Source: Vibrio sp. CK2-1 (lineage in GTDB: Bacteria > Pseudomonadota > Gammaproteobacteria > Enterobacterales > Vibrionaceae). Taken from it: 64,000 bases of DNA. The stretch is from the NCBI RefSeq assembly GCF_021726515.1, contig NZ_JAKKCJ010000006.1, positions 62,001 to 126,000 of the forward strand. Reading direction: 5' to 3'. The translations under genes were made by a program, and so were the position numbers. Each line of letters opens with the position of its first letter. Position 1 is the first letter of the stretch. The notes beneath the pieces were generated by a model, which did not search any database, was not told the origin of the DNA, and was given only the letters and a program-made list of their open reading frames with translations. Below are positions 55,028 through 62,543 of this stretch, in pieces.

Positions 55028-56381
55028 TCCAACTGATCCAATACCTTGGTTAGTTTGGTCACCAAGCTTACAAGAAGTGATTGCCTCGGGTGAATTATCT
55101 AGCCGAGAGCAACTGGGTGAATTAGTCGATTACAGCATGCAACGTAGCGTGATCGCGCTGTTGCCAAGTAGTGATGTGTTAATTACCCCGATTCAAATTC
55201 CATCGGGTGCTGGGCGTCAATTACACTCTATGTTGCCATTTTTAATGGAAGATGAGCTGACGCAAGATATTGAGCGCATGCATTTTAGTGTGATCAAAAA
55301 GCAAGGCGATCAGGCGATTGTTGCCACGGTTGAGCAGCAATATTTATCTGATTGGGTGGATGAGTTTAAATCGCATGGCATTGAGCTGAAAAAAGTGCTG
55401 CCAGATTGCCTAGCTTTGCCATTAAAAGATAACTACATCAGCGCAATGCACATAAATAACCAATGGCTAATGCGCAAAAGTGATGTGAAAGGTGCGGCGG
55501 TTGATGATGATTGGCTAGATGTGTTTTTAGCGTCAGGCTGGCTCGATCCCGATGGTGATGCGTTAAGTTTTGAAAGCTTGCTGCAAGATAATGAGCAGTC
55601 TGAGGATGAAGCGCAAGATAGCGATGCTGCCGACAGTACGATGTTATCGAGCGAAGAAATTGTTGCCGAAGCACAGTCGAGCGTTGATGCTTTAGAGCAT
55701 GTTCATGCTACCGGTGAACACTTCACTATTTATAGCTATAGCGAACTACCTGAACAACATGCCGAATTACCGGGCCGCTGGATTTCTGCGCCGCAAGAGA
55801 TGGCAATGTTGACCTTAGCGCAGGGAGCGATTGAATCACAAGCCAACTTATTAACTGGGCCATTTAAAGCGCAATCATCGTGGCTTAAACATTTACGAGT
55901 GTGGCGTAAGGTGGCGATTGCGGCGAGTATTCTATTGGTATTACTACTAGTACAACAAACAGTGCAAGTACAACAAATAGAAGCGCAAACTCAAGCTTAT
56001 CGATCGGAGAGTGAACGGATTTTTCGTAGCGTATTTCCTGATCGACAACGTATTCCAACCGTCAGCTATTTAAAGCGTTTAATGCAAGATGAAGAAAATG
56101 TTTTATCGGGCTCTGGAGGCGGTGGTGTTTCTATGCTGGGTTGGATGGCCAAGTTGCCGCCAGCATTACAGACCGTTAAATCGGTCACGGTACAAAGCGT
56201 GCAATTTGATGGCACTCGTCAAGAAATTCGCTTAAATGCCCAAAGTGATGATTTCCAATCTTTTGAGCGCTTGCGAGTAGAGTTGGCTAAACAGTTTGAT
56301 GTTAGCCAAGGTCAGTTAAATAAAAATGGCGATCTAGTGCAGGGCAGCTATGTGATTAAAAATAAAGGGAGTGGCTCATGA
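54993..56381 (+). CDS. gspL: Type II secretion protein GspL (EpsL)
   Basis: A 462-residue bitopic inner membrane protein. The cytoplasmic actin-like part (about 1-300) recruits GspE. An acidic insertion lies at about 190-230 (Asp/Glu/Ser/Ala-rich). The membrane segment is at about 307-325 (VAIAASILLVLLLVQQT). The periplasmic ferredoxin-like domain at the end binds GspM. It starts with GTG at 54993, 35 bases inside gspK, supported by GGAGG just before it. Confidence 0.93.
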   Translation: MNEFLTIKLSSNPTDPIPWLVWSPSLQEVIASGELSSREQLGELVDYSMQRSVIALLPSSDVLITPIQIPSGAGRQLHSMLPFLMEDELTQDIERMHFSVIKKQGDQAIVATVEQQYLSDWVDEFKSHGIELKKVLPDCLALPLKDNYISAMHINNQWLMRKSDVKGAAVDDDWLDVFLASGWLDPDGDALSFESLLQDNEQSEDEAQDSDAADSTMLSSEEIVAEAQSSVDALEHVHATGEHFTIYSYSELPEQHAELPGRWISAPQEMAMLTLAQGAIESQANLLTGPFKAQSSWLKHLRVWRKVAIAASILLVLLLVQQTVQVQQIEAQTQAYRSESERIFRSVFPDRQRIPTVSYLKRLMQDEENVLSGSGGGGVSMLGWMAKLPPALQTVKSVTVQSVQFDGTRQEIRLNAQSDDFQSFERLRVELAKQFDVSQGQLNKNGDLVQGSYVIKNKGSGS

Positions 56382-56887
56382 ATGACAAGTTAACCGCTCT
56401 TATGGCTCCAGTACTTCGCTGGTGGCACAGTATTTCTGCTAGGGAACAACGACTCGTATTAATCTGTGGCGGATTATTTGCAGCAGGTTTTCTGTATTGG
56501 GGGATCTTACAACCACTAAGCGCCCGTACAGAACAAGCGCAAATGCGTTTAAATAATGAAAAACAATTGTTGGGCTGGGTGACTCAATCTGCTGATCATA
56601 TTGTCACCTTACGCGCGCAAACTGGCACTAAAGGTGTACAGCGTAGTCAACCGTTAAACCAGGTAGTGTCATCGACCGCCACTCGTTTTAATATCGAGCT
56701 TATCCGCATGCAACCGCGTGATGATATGTTGCAAGTGTGGATTCAACCTGTGCCATTTAACACCTTAATTAATTGGTTAGCTCAATTGCGCGATCAATAT
56801 GGTCTGCAAGTGTTGTTCTTAGACATTAACCGTTCAGATAAAGCCGGTATGGTTGAAGTTAACCGCTTACAATTTCAGCGTGGTTAG
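56378..56887 (+). CDS. gspM: Type II secretion protein GspM (EpsM)
   Basis: A 169-residue bitopic inner membrane protein. A short cytoplasmic part is followed by one membrane segment (about 28-46, LVLICGGLFAAGFLYWGIL). A periplasmic ferredoxin-like domain dimerises and binds GspL. The ISAREQRLVL stretch before the membrane segment is typical. Its ATG overlaps the gspL stop (ATGA). Confidence 0.93.
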   Translation: MNDKLTALMAPVLRWWHSISAREQRLVLICGGLFAAGFLYWGILQPLSARTEQAQMRLNNEKQLLGWVTQSADHIVTLRAQTGTKGVQRSQPLNQVVSSTATRFNIELIRMQPRDDMLQVWIQPVPFNTLINWLAQLRDQYGLQVLFLDINRSDKAGMVEVNRLQFQRG

Positions 56888-56923
56888 CCGTTTTAGCGAT
56901 ACGTTTGTGAAAGGATTAGATTT

Positions 56924-57682
56924 GTGAAAAGTATGAAATGGTATCTGCTGGTTTTTGTCTTGATGCTGATTACAAGTTTAGTGGCACATATTCCTGCATC
57001 TTGGGTGTACGCTCAATTACCTGCTCAACGCGGTGTAGAAGTGACGGGAATTAGTGGCACAATTTGGCAAGGACAAGTTCAGCAACTTGAAGTGAACCGT
57101 CAATCATACGGCAGCCTTTCTTGGGATTTTCAAGCCAGTAAACTATTGACGGCTAAGCTGGAATATCAAATTCGCTTTGGCCGTGGCAGTAGTATGAAAC
57201 TGGATGGAAAAGGTTTTGTTGGGGTTGGTTTTTCTGGTGTGTATGCTAATAATGTTTTAGCGTCATTGCCGATACAGCAAGTACTGGCTTATGTGCCAAC
57301 CCAAGTACCAGTTGAGTTAAAAGGTCGTTTAGAGCTATCACTGGCTTCATTAAAATATGCGCAACCATGGTGTGAAGAAGCCACAGGTAGTCTTGCTTGG
57401 ACGGGCAGTGACATTATCTCACCGATTGGTCAATTAACGCCCGGACCGGTGATTGCAGACATCACTTGTCAGGCTCAAAATATTGAAGTGCTAGGTAAGC
57501 AGAATAATTCGCAAGTGATGAGTGAGTTTAAAGCAAGCTTAAATGATCAAGCTCGTTATGAGTCGTTGGCATGGTTTAAGCCGGGGGCTGAATTCCCATC
57601 ATCAATGGCAGAGCAACTAAAGTGGCTAGGTGAGCCGAATGCACAAGGTCGCTACCAATTTAGTTTTGCTGGAAAACTATAG
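56924..57682 (+). CDS. gspN: Type II secretion protein GspN (EpsN)
   Basis: A 252-residue inner membrane-anchored periplasmic protein. The N-terminal segment (about 5-25, LLVFVLMLITSLVAHIPASW) is followed by the conserved LPAQRGVEVTGISGTIWQG. A C-terminal domain has two cysteines (about 148 and 185). GspN is not essential in many systems and its exact role is unclear. It starts with GTG at 56924 with AAGGA 8 bases before. It is the last gsp gene; no prepilin peptidase gene is present here. Confidence 0.9.
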   Translation: MKSMKWYLLVFVLMLITSLVAHIPASWVYAQLPAQRGVEVTGISGTIWQGQVQQLEVNRQSYGSLSWDFQASKLLTAKLEYQIRFGRGSSMKLDGKGFVGVGFSGVYANNVLASLPIQQVLAYVPTQVPVELKGRLELSLASLKYAQPWCEEATGSLAWTGSDIISPIGQLTPGPVIADITCQAQNIEVLGKQNNSQVMSEFKASLNDQARYESLAWFKPGAEFPSSMAEQLKWLGEPNAQGRYQFSFAGKL

Positions 57683-57717
57683 CGGTTAACCCAATAGAGC
57701 GGTAAAGGAGAGATGAA

Positions 57718-58284
57718 GTGACAAAGCATAAAAAGCCAGAGATCTTATCAAGTTCAGTGGTGGCACAATCTCGTTTATTTGCCATTGAATCCTTAGAGCT
57801 TCGTTTCTCAAATGGTGAAGAGCGTACCTACGAACGCATGAAGCCAAGTAACCGTGGTGGGGTAATGACTGTACCGGTTACCGAACAAGGTGATTTATTG
57901 TTGATTCGTGAATATGCCGCCGGAACCGATCGTTATGAGCTAGGCTTTCCTAAAGGGTTAATCGATCCGGGAGAAACGCCAGAGCAAGCTGCCAATCGTG
58001 AATTAAAAGAAGAAATTGGCATGGGCGCAGAGAACTTTGTGCCACTTAAACAAGTCGTTTTAGCGCCATCCTATTTTTCTAGCCAAATGACACTATTTCT
58101 CGCCACTGGCTTATATCCAGAACGTCTACAAGGTGATGAGCCGGAAGAGTTAGAAGTGATCCGTTGGCCGCTGCAACAAGCGGAAGAGTTGCTGACTCAC
58201 ATGGATTTTTGCGAAGCTCGCAGCATCACGGCTTTAATGCTGACACTACGAATACTCTCAAGTGATAAAAATAAGGAAGGCTAA
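57718..58284 (+). CDS. nudE: ADP compounds hydrolase NudE
   Basis: A 188-residue Nudix hydrolase acting on ADP-ribose, NADH and diadenosine polyphosphates. The Nudix box is complete (GFPKGLIDPGETPEQAANRE with LKEEIG). The GTG start at 57718 follows GGAGAG. The ATG five bases earlier leads straight to a stop, so it is not used. It follows gspN after 35 bases and precedes cysQ after 2 bases, the order usual in gammaproteobacteria for nudE-cysQ. Confidence 0.94.
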   Translation: MTKHKKPEILSSSVVAQSRLFAIESLELRFSNGEERTYERMKPSNRGGVMTVPVTEQGDLLLIREYAAGTDRYELGFPKGLIDPGETPEQAANRELKEEIGMGAENFVPLKQVVLAPSYFSSQMTLFLATGLYPERLQGDEPEELEVIRWPLQQAEELLTHMDFCEARSITALMLTLRILSSDKNKEG

Positions 58285-58286
58285 TC

Positions 58287-59114
58287 ATGGCGGCAACGCA
58301 AAGCGATCTCTCTCATCTTATTCCTCAAGTGATCAGCATTGCTCGTGAAGCCGGTCAGCGAATTTTAGAAATTTATCAAAATAAAGACTATCAAGAATTC
58401 ACTAAGGCTGATGACACGCCAGTCACGACTGCGGATTTAGCGGCCCATAAAATCATTATGCAACAGCTGGCTGAACTGACGCCAAACATCCCGATTCTTT
58501 CTGAAGAAGATGCCGATATTAGCCTTAAAAAGCGTTCACAATGGGATCGTTATTGGTTGGTTGACCCGCTTGATGGTACTCAAGAGTTTATTGCTCGAAG
58601 TGGCGATTTCGCGACTGTGATTGCTCTGATTGAAAATAATCAGCCAGTGATGGGCGTAGTGTATGCACCCGTTTCAGGTGTAACTTATTTTGCCTACCAA
58701 GGTAAAGGCGCGTGGAAGATCCCTGAAATGGATGACAGCCTACGTATTCATACCTTAAAGCACGAACAACCCGATCAGCCGATAGCTATTGCGATCAGCC
58801 GTCGTCAAAACATCAACCGTATTACTGAAAAGCTTTCTCCAGCACGTAACTATGAATTAGTGCCATTAGGCTCCGCCGCATTAAAAGCATGCTTGGTGGC
58901 AGAAGGGGCAGTAGATTGTTATATCCGCTTAGGACCAACCGGCGAGTGGGATACCGCAGCAACCCAATGTATCGTTGAAGAAGCCGGTGGCAGAATTCTC
59001 AGTACTCGCTTAGAGCCGTTGTCATACAACGAACGGGATACTTTAGAAAATCCGAACTTTATAGTGTTGGGGGATGAGAGTATTGGTTGGGATGAGATAT
59101 TGAAGCAAGGATAA
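58287..59114 (+). CDS. cysQ: 3'(2'),5'-bisphosphate nucleotidase CysQ
   Basis: A 275-residue magnesium-dependent phosphatase of the inositol monophosphatase superfamily. It removes 3'-phosphoadenosine 5'-phosphate from sulfate assimilation. Metal-binding motifs: ILSEEDADI, WLVDPLDGTQEFI and the late GEWDTAATQCIVEEAGG. It starts 2 bases after the nudE stop with GGAAGG before it. A mosaic repeat follows before the convergent nfuA. Confidence 0.95.
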   Translation: MAATQSDLSHLIPQVISIAREAGQRILEIYQNKDYQEFTKADDTPVTTADLAAHKIIMQQLAELTPNIPILSEEDADISLKKRSQWDRYWLVDPLDGTQEFIARSGDFATVIALIENNQPVMGVVYAPVSGVTYFAYQGKGAWKIPEMDDSLRIHTLKHEQPDQPIAIAISRRQNINRITEKLSPARNYELVPLGSAALKACLVAEGAVDCYIRLGPTGEWDTAATQCIVEEAGGRILSTRLEPLSYNERDTLENPNFIVLGDESIGWDEILKQG

Positions 59115-59123
59115 AAAACAAAG

Positions 59124-59245
59124 ACGTGGCTCGTTTATCGGGCACTTCGTTGCTCGTGTTTCGGAAAAGATAAAAGCTTAGTTGCGAGATCCGAGAGCGC
59201 TTTGCTTCGAGTTACGAGAAGCAAAGCGCCCTAGAAACGATATTC
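59124..59245. repeat. Heptad/GCGC mosaic repeat between convergent cysQ and nfuA
   Basis: It contains GCGCTTTGCTTC and its exact inverse GAAGCAAAGCGC (about 59196-59230) flanking GAGTTACGA, with CTCG, TTTCGG, TAGAAACGA and TTGCTCG words to both sides. It can fold into a hairpin of 12 bp and may serve both convergent genes. Confidence 0.72.
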
Positions 59246-59248
59246 GTC

Positions 59249-59836
59249 TTACATATACGAATGATCACCCGCTTGGTGTTCTGTTGAATCTCGTACTGCT
59301 GTTAACTCACCAGCGAATTGATCGACTAATTGCTTCTCGATGCCTTCTTTTAGCGTGACATCTACCATTGAACAGCCGTTACAACCACCACCAAATTGAA
59401 CTAGTGCAACACCATCATCAGAAATGCTGATTAGGCTAACATGGCCGCCGTGGCTTGCCAGTTGTGGGTTCACTTGAGTTTGAATAGCATACTCAACGCG
59501 AGCCATCAGTGGGGCATCGTCATCCAGTTTGCGCATTTTCGCGTTTGGTGCTTTTAGCGTTAACTGTGAACCCATTTTATCAGTTACAAAGTCAATCTCT
59601 GCTTCTTCTAAAAATGGTAGGCTCAGTTCGTCAACGTAAGCGTTGAAGCCTTTGAATTCAAAGATAGTATCCGATGCTTCAACCGACTCAGGTGGACAGT
59701 AAGATACGCCACACTCTGCGTTAGGTGTACCAGGGTTTACGACAAAAACTCGAATATGAGTTTCGTTCGTTTGTTGTTCTAGTAGTTTTGCAAAATGCTC
59801 TTGAGCATTCTCTGTAATAGTAATTGTATCTGACAC
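59249..59836 (-). CDS. nfuA: Fe-S biogenesis protein NfuA
   Basis: A 195-residue iron-sulfur carrier. The N-terminal domain (about 1-95) is a degenerate A-type carrier, as usual in NfuA. The C-terminal Nfu domain (about 110-190) has the cluster-binding [15 protein letters not shown] (CxxC). The length (about 191-195) is normal. It delivers 4Fe-4S clusters under oxidative stress or low iron. It lies next to comF and bioH, as in E. coli (gntX-bioH). Confidence 0.96.
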   Translation of the reverse strand: MSDTITITENAQEHFAKLLEQQTNETHIRVFVVNPGTPNAECGVSYCPPESVEASDTIFEFKGFNAYVDELSLPFLEEAEIDFVTDKMGSQLTLKAPNAKMRKLDDDAPLMARVEYAIQTQVNPQLASHGGHVSLISISDDGVALVQFGGGCNGCSMVDVTLKEGIEKQLVDQFAGELTAVRDSTEHQAGDHSYM

Positions 59837-59951
59837 GACTAATACCTGACTATTTTAGTGGGCTTTTCGGTTATTTTACTCCTCTTACCGTATGGATCAA
59901 ACCTATTTACCGATAATTTCAACAAACTTGATCTGGCTAGAGAAAGCTTAA

Positions 59952-60680
59952 TTAATTCGGTGTGGGTGTTCGAGATAAACAATACACATCAATCCGCTTC
60001 ACGCCTGCTTTTCTCAGTAATGCACATAACGGTTCTAAAGTACTTCCTGTTGTGACCACATCATCAACTAGTGCTACATGTTGAGTGAGAGGCTTATTCC
60101 TTAGTTGAAAAGCGCGTTTGGTATTACGCCGCCGTTCGATTTTCGTCAGACCTTTTTGCTGTGGCGTGGCTTTAATTCGACGAAAAACTCCATGGTTTAC
60201 TTGGCAATTGAGCTGATCGCTTTGCCAATGGTTGGCGAGTTGTTGTGCTATTTCAGCGCTTTGATTAAACCCTCGTGACCACTGCCGGCGCCAATGTAGT
60301 GGTACGGGAATTAATTCATGACAAGGTTCGGTGATCATAGGCGCAAGTAACAAGGCAAGATCGCTGGCTAACCAGAATTGACGACGATATTTTAACTTTT
60401 GAATGTAAGCTTTTAATGGCGCTTGATAATCGTTAATGCAATATAAGCGATCCCATTTGGGCGGTTGCGCCAAGCATTGACCACATTGTTGTACCCGAGT
60501 AACGGTTTTCAGGCCGCAACGTTGACAGCGAGGAGTGGTATCGATAAAACGTTCAACACAATGTTGGCACCACAGGTTATGTAATGGATGTGCATCTTGT
60601 GGTGTGATGGTTAAGCGACATAAATGACATTGGCGAGGTAATCCGCGTTTTATGCGTTTGAGTAATTTCATTGGCGTCAT
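59952..60680 (-). CDS. comF: ComF family protein (competence-related phosphoribosyltransferase)
   Basis: A 242-residue protein. The N-terminal zinc finger region has three to four CxxC pairs (CHLC, CQHC, CQRC, CGQC). The C-terminal phosphoribosyltransferase-like domain has the PRPP loop VALVDDVVTTGSTL and the RGFNQSAEIA motif. In naturally competent bacteria ComF acts on incoming DNA. E. coli GntX (YhgH) is the homologue next to bioH. The frame opens at 60737; starts at 60680 or 60671 seem better, but no clear ribosome-binding site decides. It is divergent from bioH. Confidence 0.88.
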   Translation of the reverse strand: MTPMKLLKRIKRGLPRQCHLCRLTITPQDAHPLHNLWCQHCVERFIDTTPRCQRCGLKTVTRVQQCGQCLAQPPKWDRLYCINDYQAPLKAYIQKLKYRRQFWLASDLALLLAPMITEPCHELIPVPLHWRRQWSRGFNQSAEIAQQLANHWQSDQLNCQVNHGVFRRIKATPQQKGLTKIERRRNTKRAFQLRNKPLTQHVALVDDVVTTGSTLEPLCALLRKAGVKRIDVYCLSRTPTPN

Positions 60681-60771
60681 TTTATTTAAGTTAAAAATGA
60701 AAAAGTGAATCAATGATGTCATCATCAACCAGAACACTATCGACTAGGTATGAAATTAGTAGGAAAAGGCA

Positions 60772-61536
60772 ATGACACAACTGCATTGGCAATCGCAAGG
60801 TGAAGGACAAGATATCGTTCTTATTCATGGATGGGGAATGAATGGCGCGGTATGGCAACAAACGATAGATGCGTTATCGGTACAATTTCGTGTGCATAGC
60901 GTTGATTTACCCGGTTATGGATTAAGCCATCAAGCAAGCGCTGACGATCTTGATGATATTTGCCGCCAAGTATTAGCTCAAGCGCCGAAAACCGCAGTCT
61001 ACCTTGGTTGGTCTCTTGGTGGTTTGGTCGCAACCAATATCGCACTAAAGCATCCTGAGCGAGTCGATAAATTGATCACGCTGGCTAGTTCACCTAAGTT
61101 TGCCGCCGAAAAAGGTTGGCGCGGTATTATGCCGAAAGTGCTGACTGATTTTACCGAACAACTGACCAATAACTTTAAGCTGACCATCGAAGGCTTTATG
61201 ACCTTGCAAGCTTTAGGTAGTCCATCGGCAAGACAAGATGTTAAAGCGATTAAAAAACAGGTATTTTCACGTCCAATGCCCAGCCCTGAAGCACTGGCTA
61301 TTGGGTTAGATATTTTGGCGAGTGTCGATTTACGTCCCGCACTATCGGATATTCAAGTGCCAATGTTGCGCTTATATGGTCGCCTAGATGGACTCGTACC
61401 CAAGAAAGTAGCGGATTTAGTGACTGAATACGCACCGAATAGTGACTGTTATATTTTTCAGTCGTCGTCTCATGCGCCATTTATGACTGAACATGAGTTG
61501 TTTTGTGAGAAGGTGGTGGAGTTTGTTTGCGCATAG
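60772..61536 (+). CDS. bioH: Pimeloyl-ACP methyl ester carboxylesterase BioH
   Basis: A 254-residue alpha/beta hydrolase that removes the methyl group from pimeloyl-ACP methyl ester to end pimelate synthesis in the biotin pathway. Motifs: VLIHGWGMNGAVW (oxyanion region), the nucleophile elbow GWSLGGLVA with Ser, the Asp in LYGRLDGLVP and the His in SSHAPFMTEH. The length matches E. coli (256). AGGAAAAGGC lies before the ATG. It is divergent from comF and convergent with glpR. Confidence 0.95.
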   Translation: MTQLHWQSQGEGQDIVLIHGWGMNGAVWQQTIDALSVQFRVHSVDLPGYGLSHQASADDLDDICRQVLAQAPKTAVYLGWSLGGLVATNIALKHPERVDKLITLASSPKFAAEKGWRGIMPKVLTDFTEQLTNNFKLTIEGFMTLQALGSPSARQDVKAIKKQVFSRPMPSPEALAIGLDILASVDLRPALSDIQVPMLRLYGRLDGLVPKKVADLVTEYAPNSDCYIFQSSSHAPFMTEHELFCEKVVEFVCA

Positions 61537-61544
61537 AGCGTAAA

Positions 61545-61650
61545 AGAGTTTCGTTGCTCGTGGCTAGGGCGCTCCGCTTCTCGTGACTTGAAAAAGAAAC
61601 GAGATTCGAATGCTTTTTCCTAGAAACTAGGGACTAGAAATCAGCAACCT
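61545..61650. repeat. Heptad/GCGC mosaic repeat between convergent bioH and glpR
   Basis: Words in order: TTTCG, TTGCTCG, TGGCTAG, GGCGCTCCGC, TTCTCG, then AACGAG, CCTAGAAACTAG, GGACTAGAAA. The change from CTCG/CTAG words to CGAG/CTAG inverse words gives a loose palindrome. Confidence 0.68.
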
Positions 61651-61659
61651 CAAACTTTA

Positions 61660-62427
61660 TCACCCTCTTAAAACCTCAATCTTAATATCTAAATCTTTAA
61701 TCAAAGACGTAATTTCTTTTGGTGGATTTTGGTTGGTGACGATCAAATCGATATCTTCAATTTTACCTAAATTCACCATTGCATTACGGCCAAATTTAGA
61801 ATGATCGATTGGCAGGAATACCGCGCGGCTGTTTTCGATAATCGCGCGCTTTACTCGCACTTCGTGGTAGTCAAAATCGAGTAGTGAACCATCAAAGTCG
61901 ACGCCACTAATACCTAGAATACCGAAATCTAGGCGAAATTGAGAAATGAAATCCAGCGTGGCTTCACCAGTTACACCGCCATCTTTATTGCGTACTTCCC
62001 CACCGGCTAAGATGACTTTGAAGTCTGGCTTGCTCATCAAAATAATTGCGGCATTAATATTATTGGTGACGATGCGTAGCTGCTGGTGGCTTTCAAGTAA
62101 GGCTTTCGCGACGGCTTCTGGCGTGGTGCCAATATCGATGAATAGAGTAGAGCCATCAGGGATGTGTTTGACTAGTGCGCGAGCGATGTTGTTTTTTTCA
62201 TTTTGATTCATCACTTTACGATCACTATAAGGTGAGTTTTCCGCGCTGTTGGTCATGGTCGCGCCGCCATGATTACGACGAATTTTGTTGGCATCCGCTA
62301 ATTCATTCAGATCGCGGCGAATGGTTTGAGGGCTAACATCAAACATTTCTACTAAATCATCAGTACTGACATAGCCTTGAGCTTTAACTAGTTCGATGAT
62401 TTTTTTATGCCTTTCACTCGCTTTCAC
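61660..62427 (-). CDS. glpR: Glycerol-3-phosphate regulon repressor GlpR (DeoR family)
   Basis: A 255-residue repressor. The N-terminal DeoR helix-turn-helix (about 6-57) reads GYVSTDDLVEMFDVSPQTIRRDLNEL. The C-terminal DeoRC sugar-phosphate sensor domain contains STLFIDIGTTPEAVA and LDFGILGISGVDFDGSLLDFDYHEV. The DIGTT and GISG segments are close to E. coli GlpR (252 residues). It lies 116 bases downstream of glpD on the same strand. Glycerol-3-phosphate would release it from glp operators. Confidence 0.93.
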   Translation of the reverse strand: MKASERHKKIIELVKAQGYVSTDDLVEMFDVSPQTIRRDLNELADANKIRRNHGGATMTNSAENSPYSDRKVMNQNEKNNIARALVKHIPDGSTLFIDIGTTPEAVAKALLESHQQLRIVTNNINAAIILMSKPDFKVILAGGEVRNKDGGVTGEATLDFISQFRLDFGILGISGVDFDGSLLDFDYHEVRVKRAIIENSRAVFLPIDHSKFGRNAMVNLGKIEDIDLIVTNQNPPKEITSLIKDLDIKIEVLRG

Positions 62428-62543
62428 GCTGCTTTTCCTTTAACTCTTGTCATTAAGATATGAAAAACTAGTTTACGTGATTCGCGCAATGAAAGGCAAT
62501 TTATCCGCTTGAATACACTCAAGTAATGTTCAAAATGTTATAA

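Noticed and set aside
45708-57682. Horizontally acquired secretion island
   Set aside because: Gene content, order and flanks (hslR on one side, nudE-cysQ on the other) are those of the ancestral Vibrio type II secretion locus, and no mobile genes are nearby.
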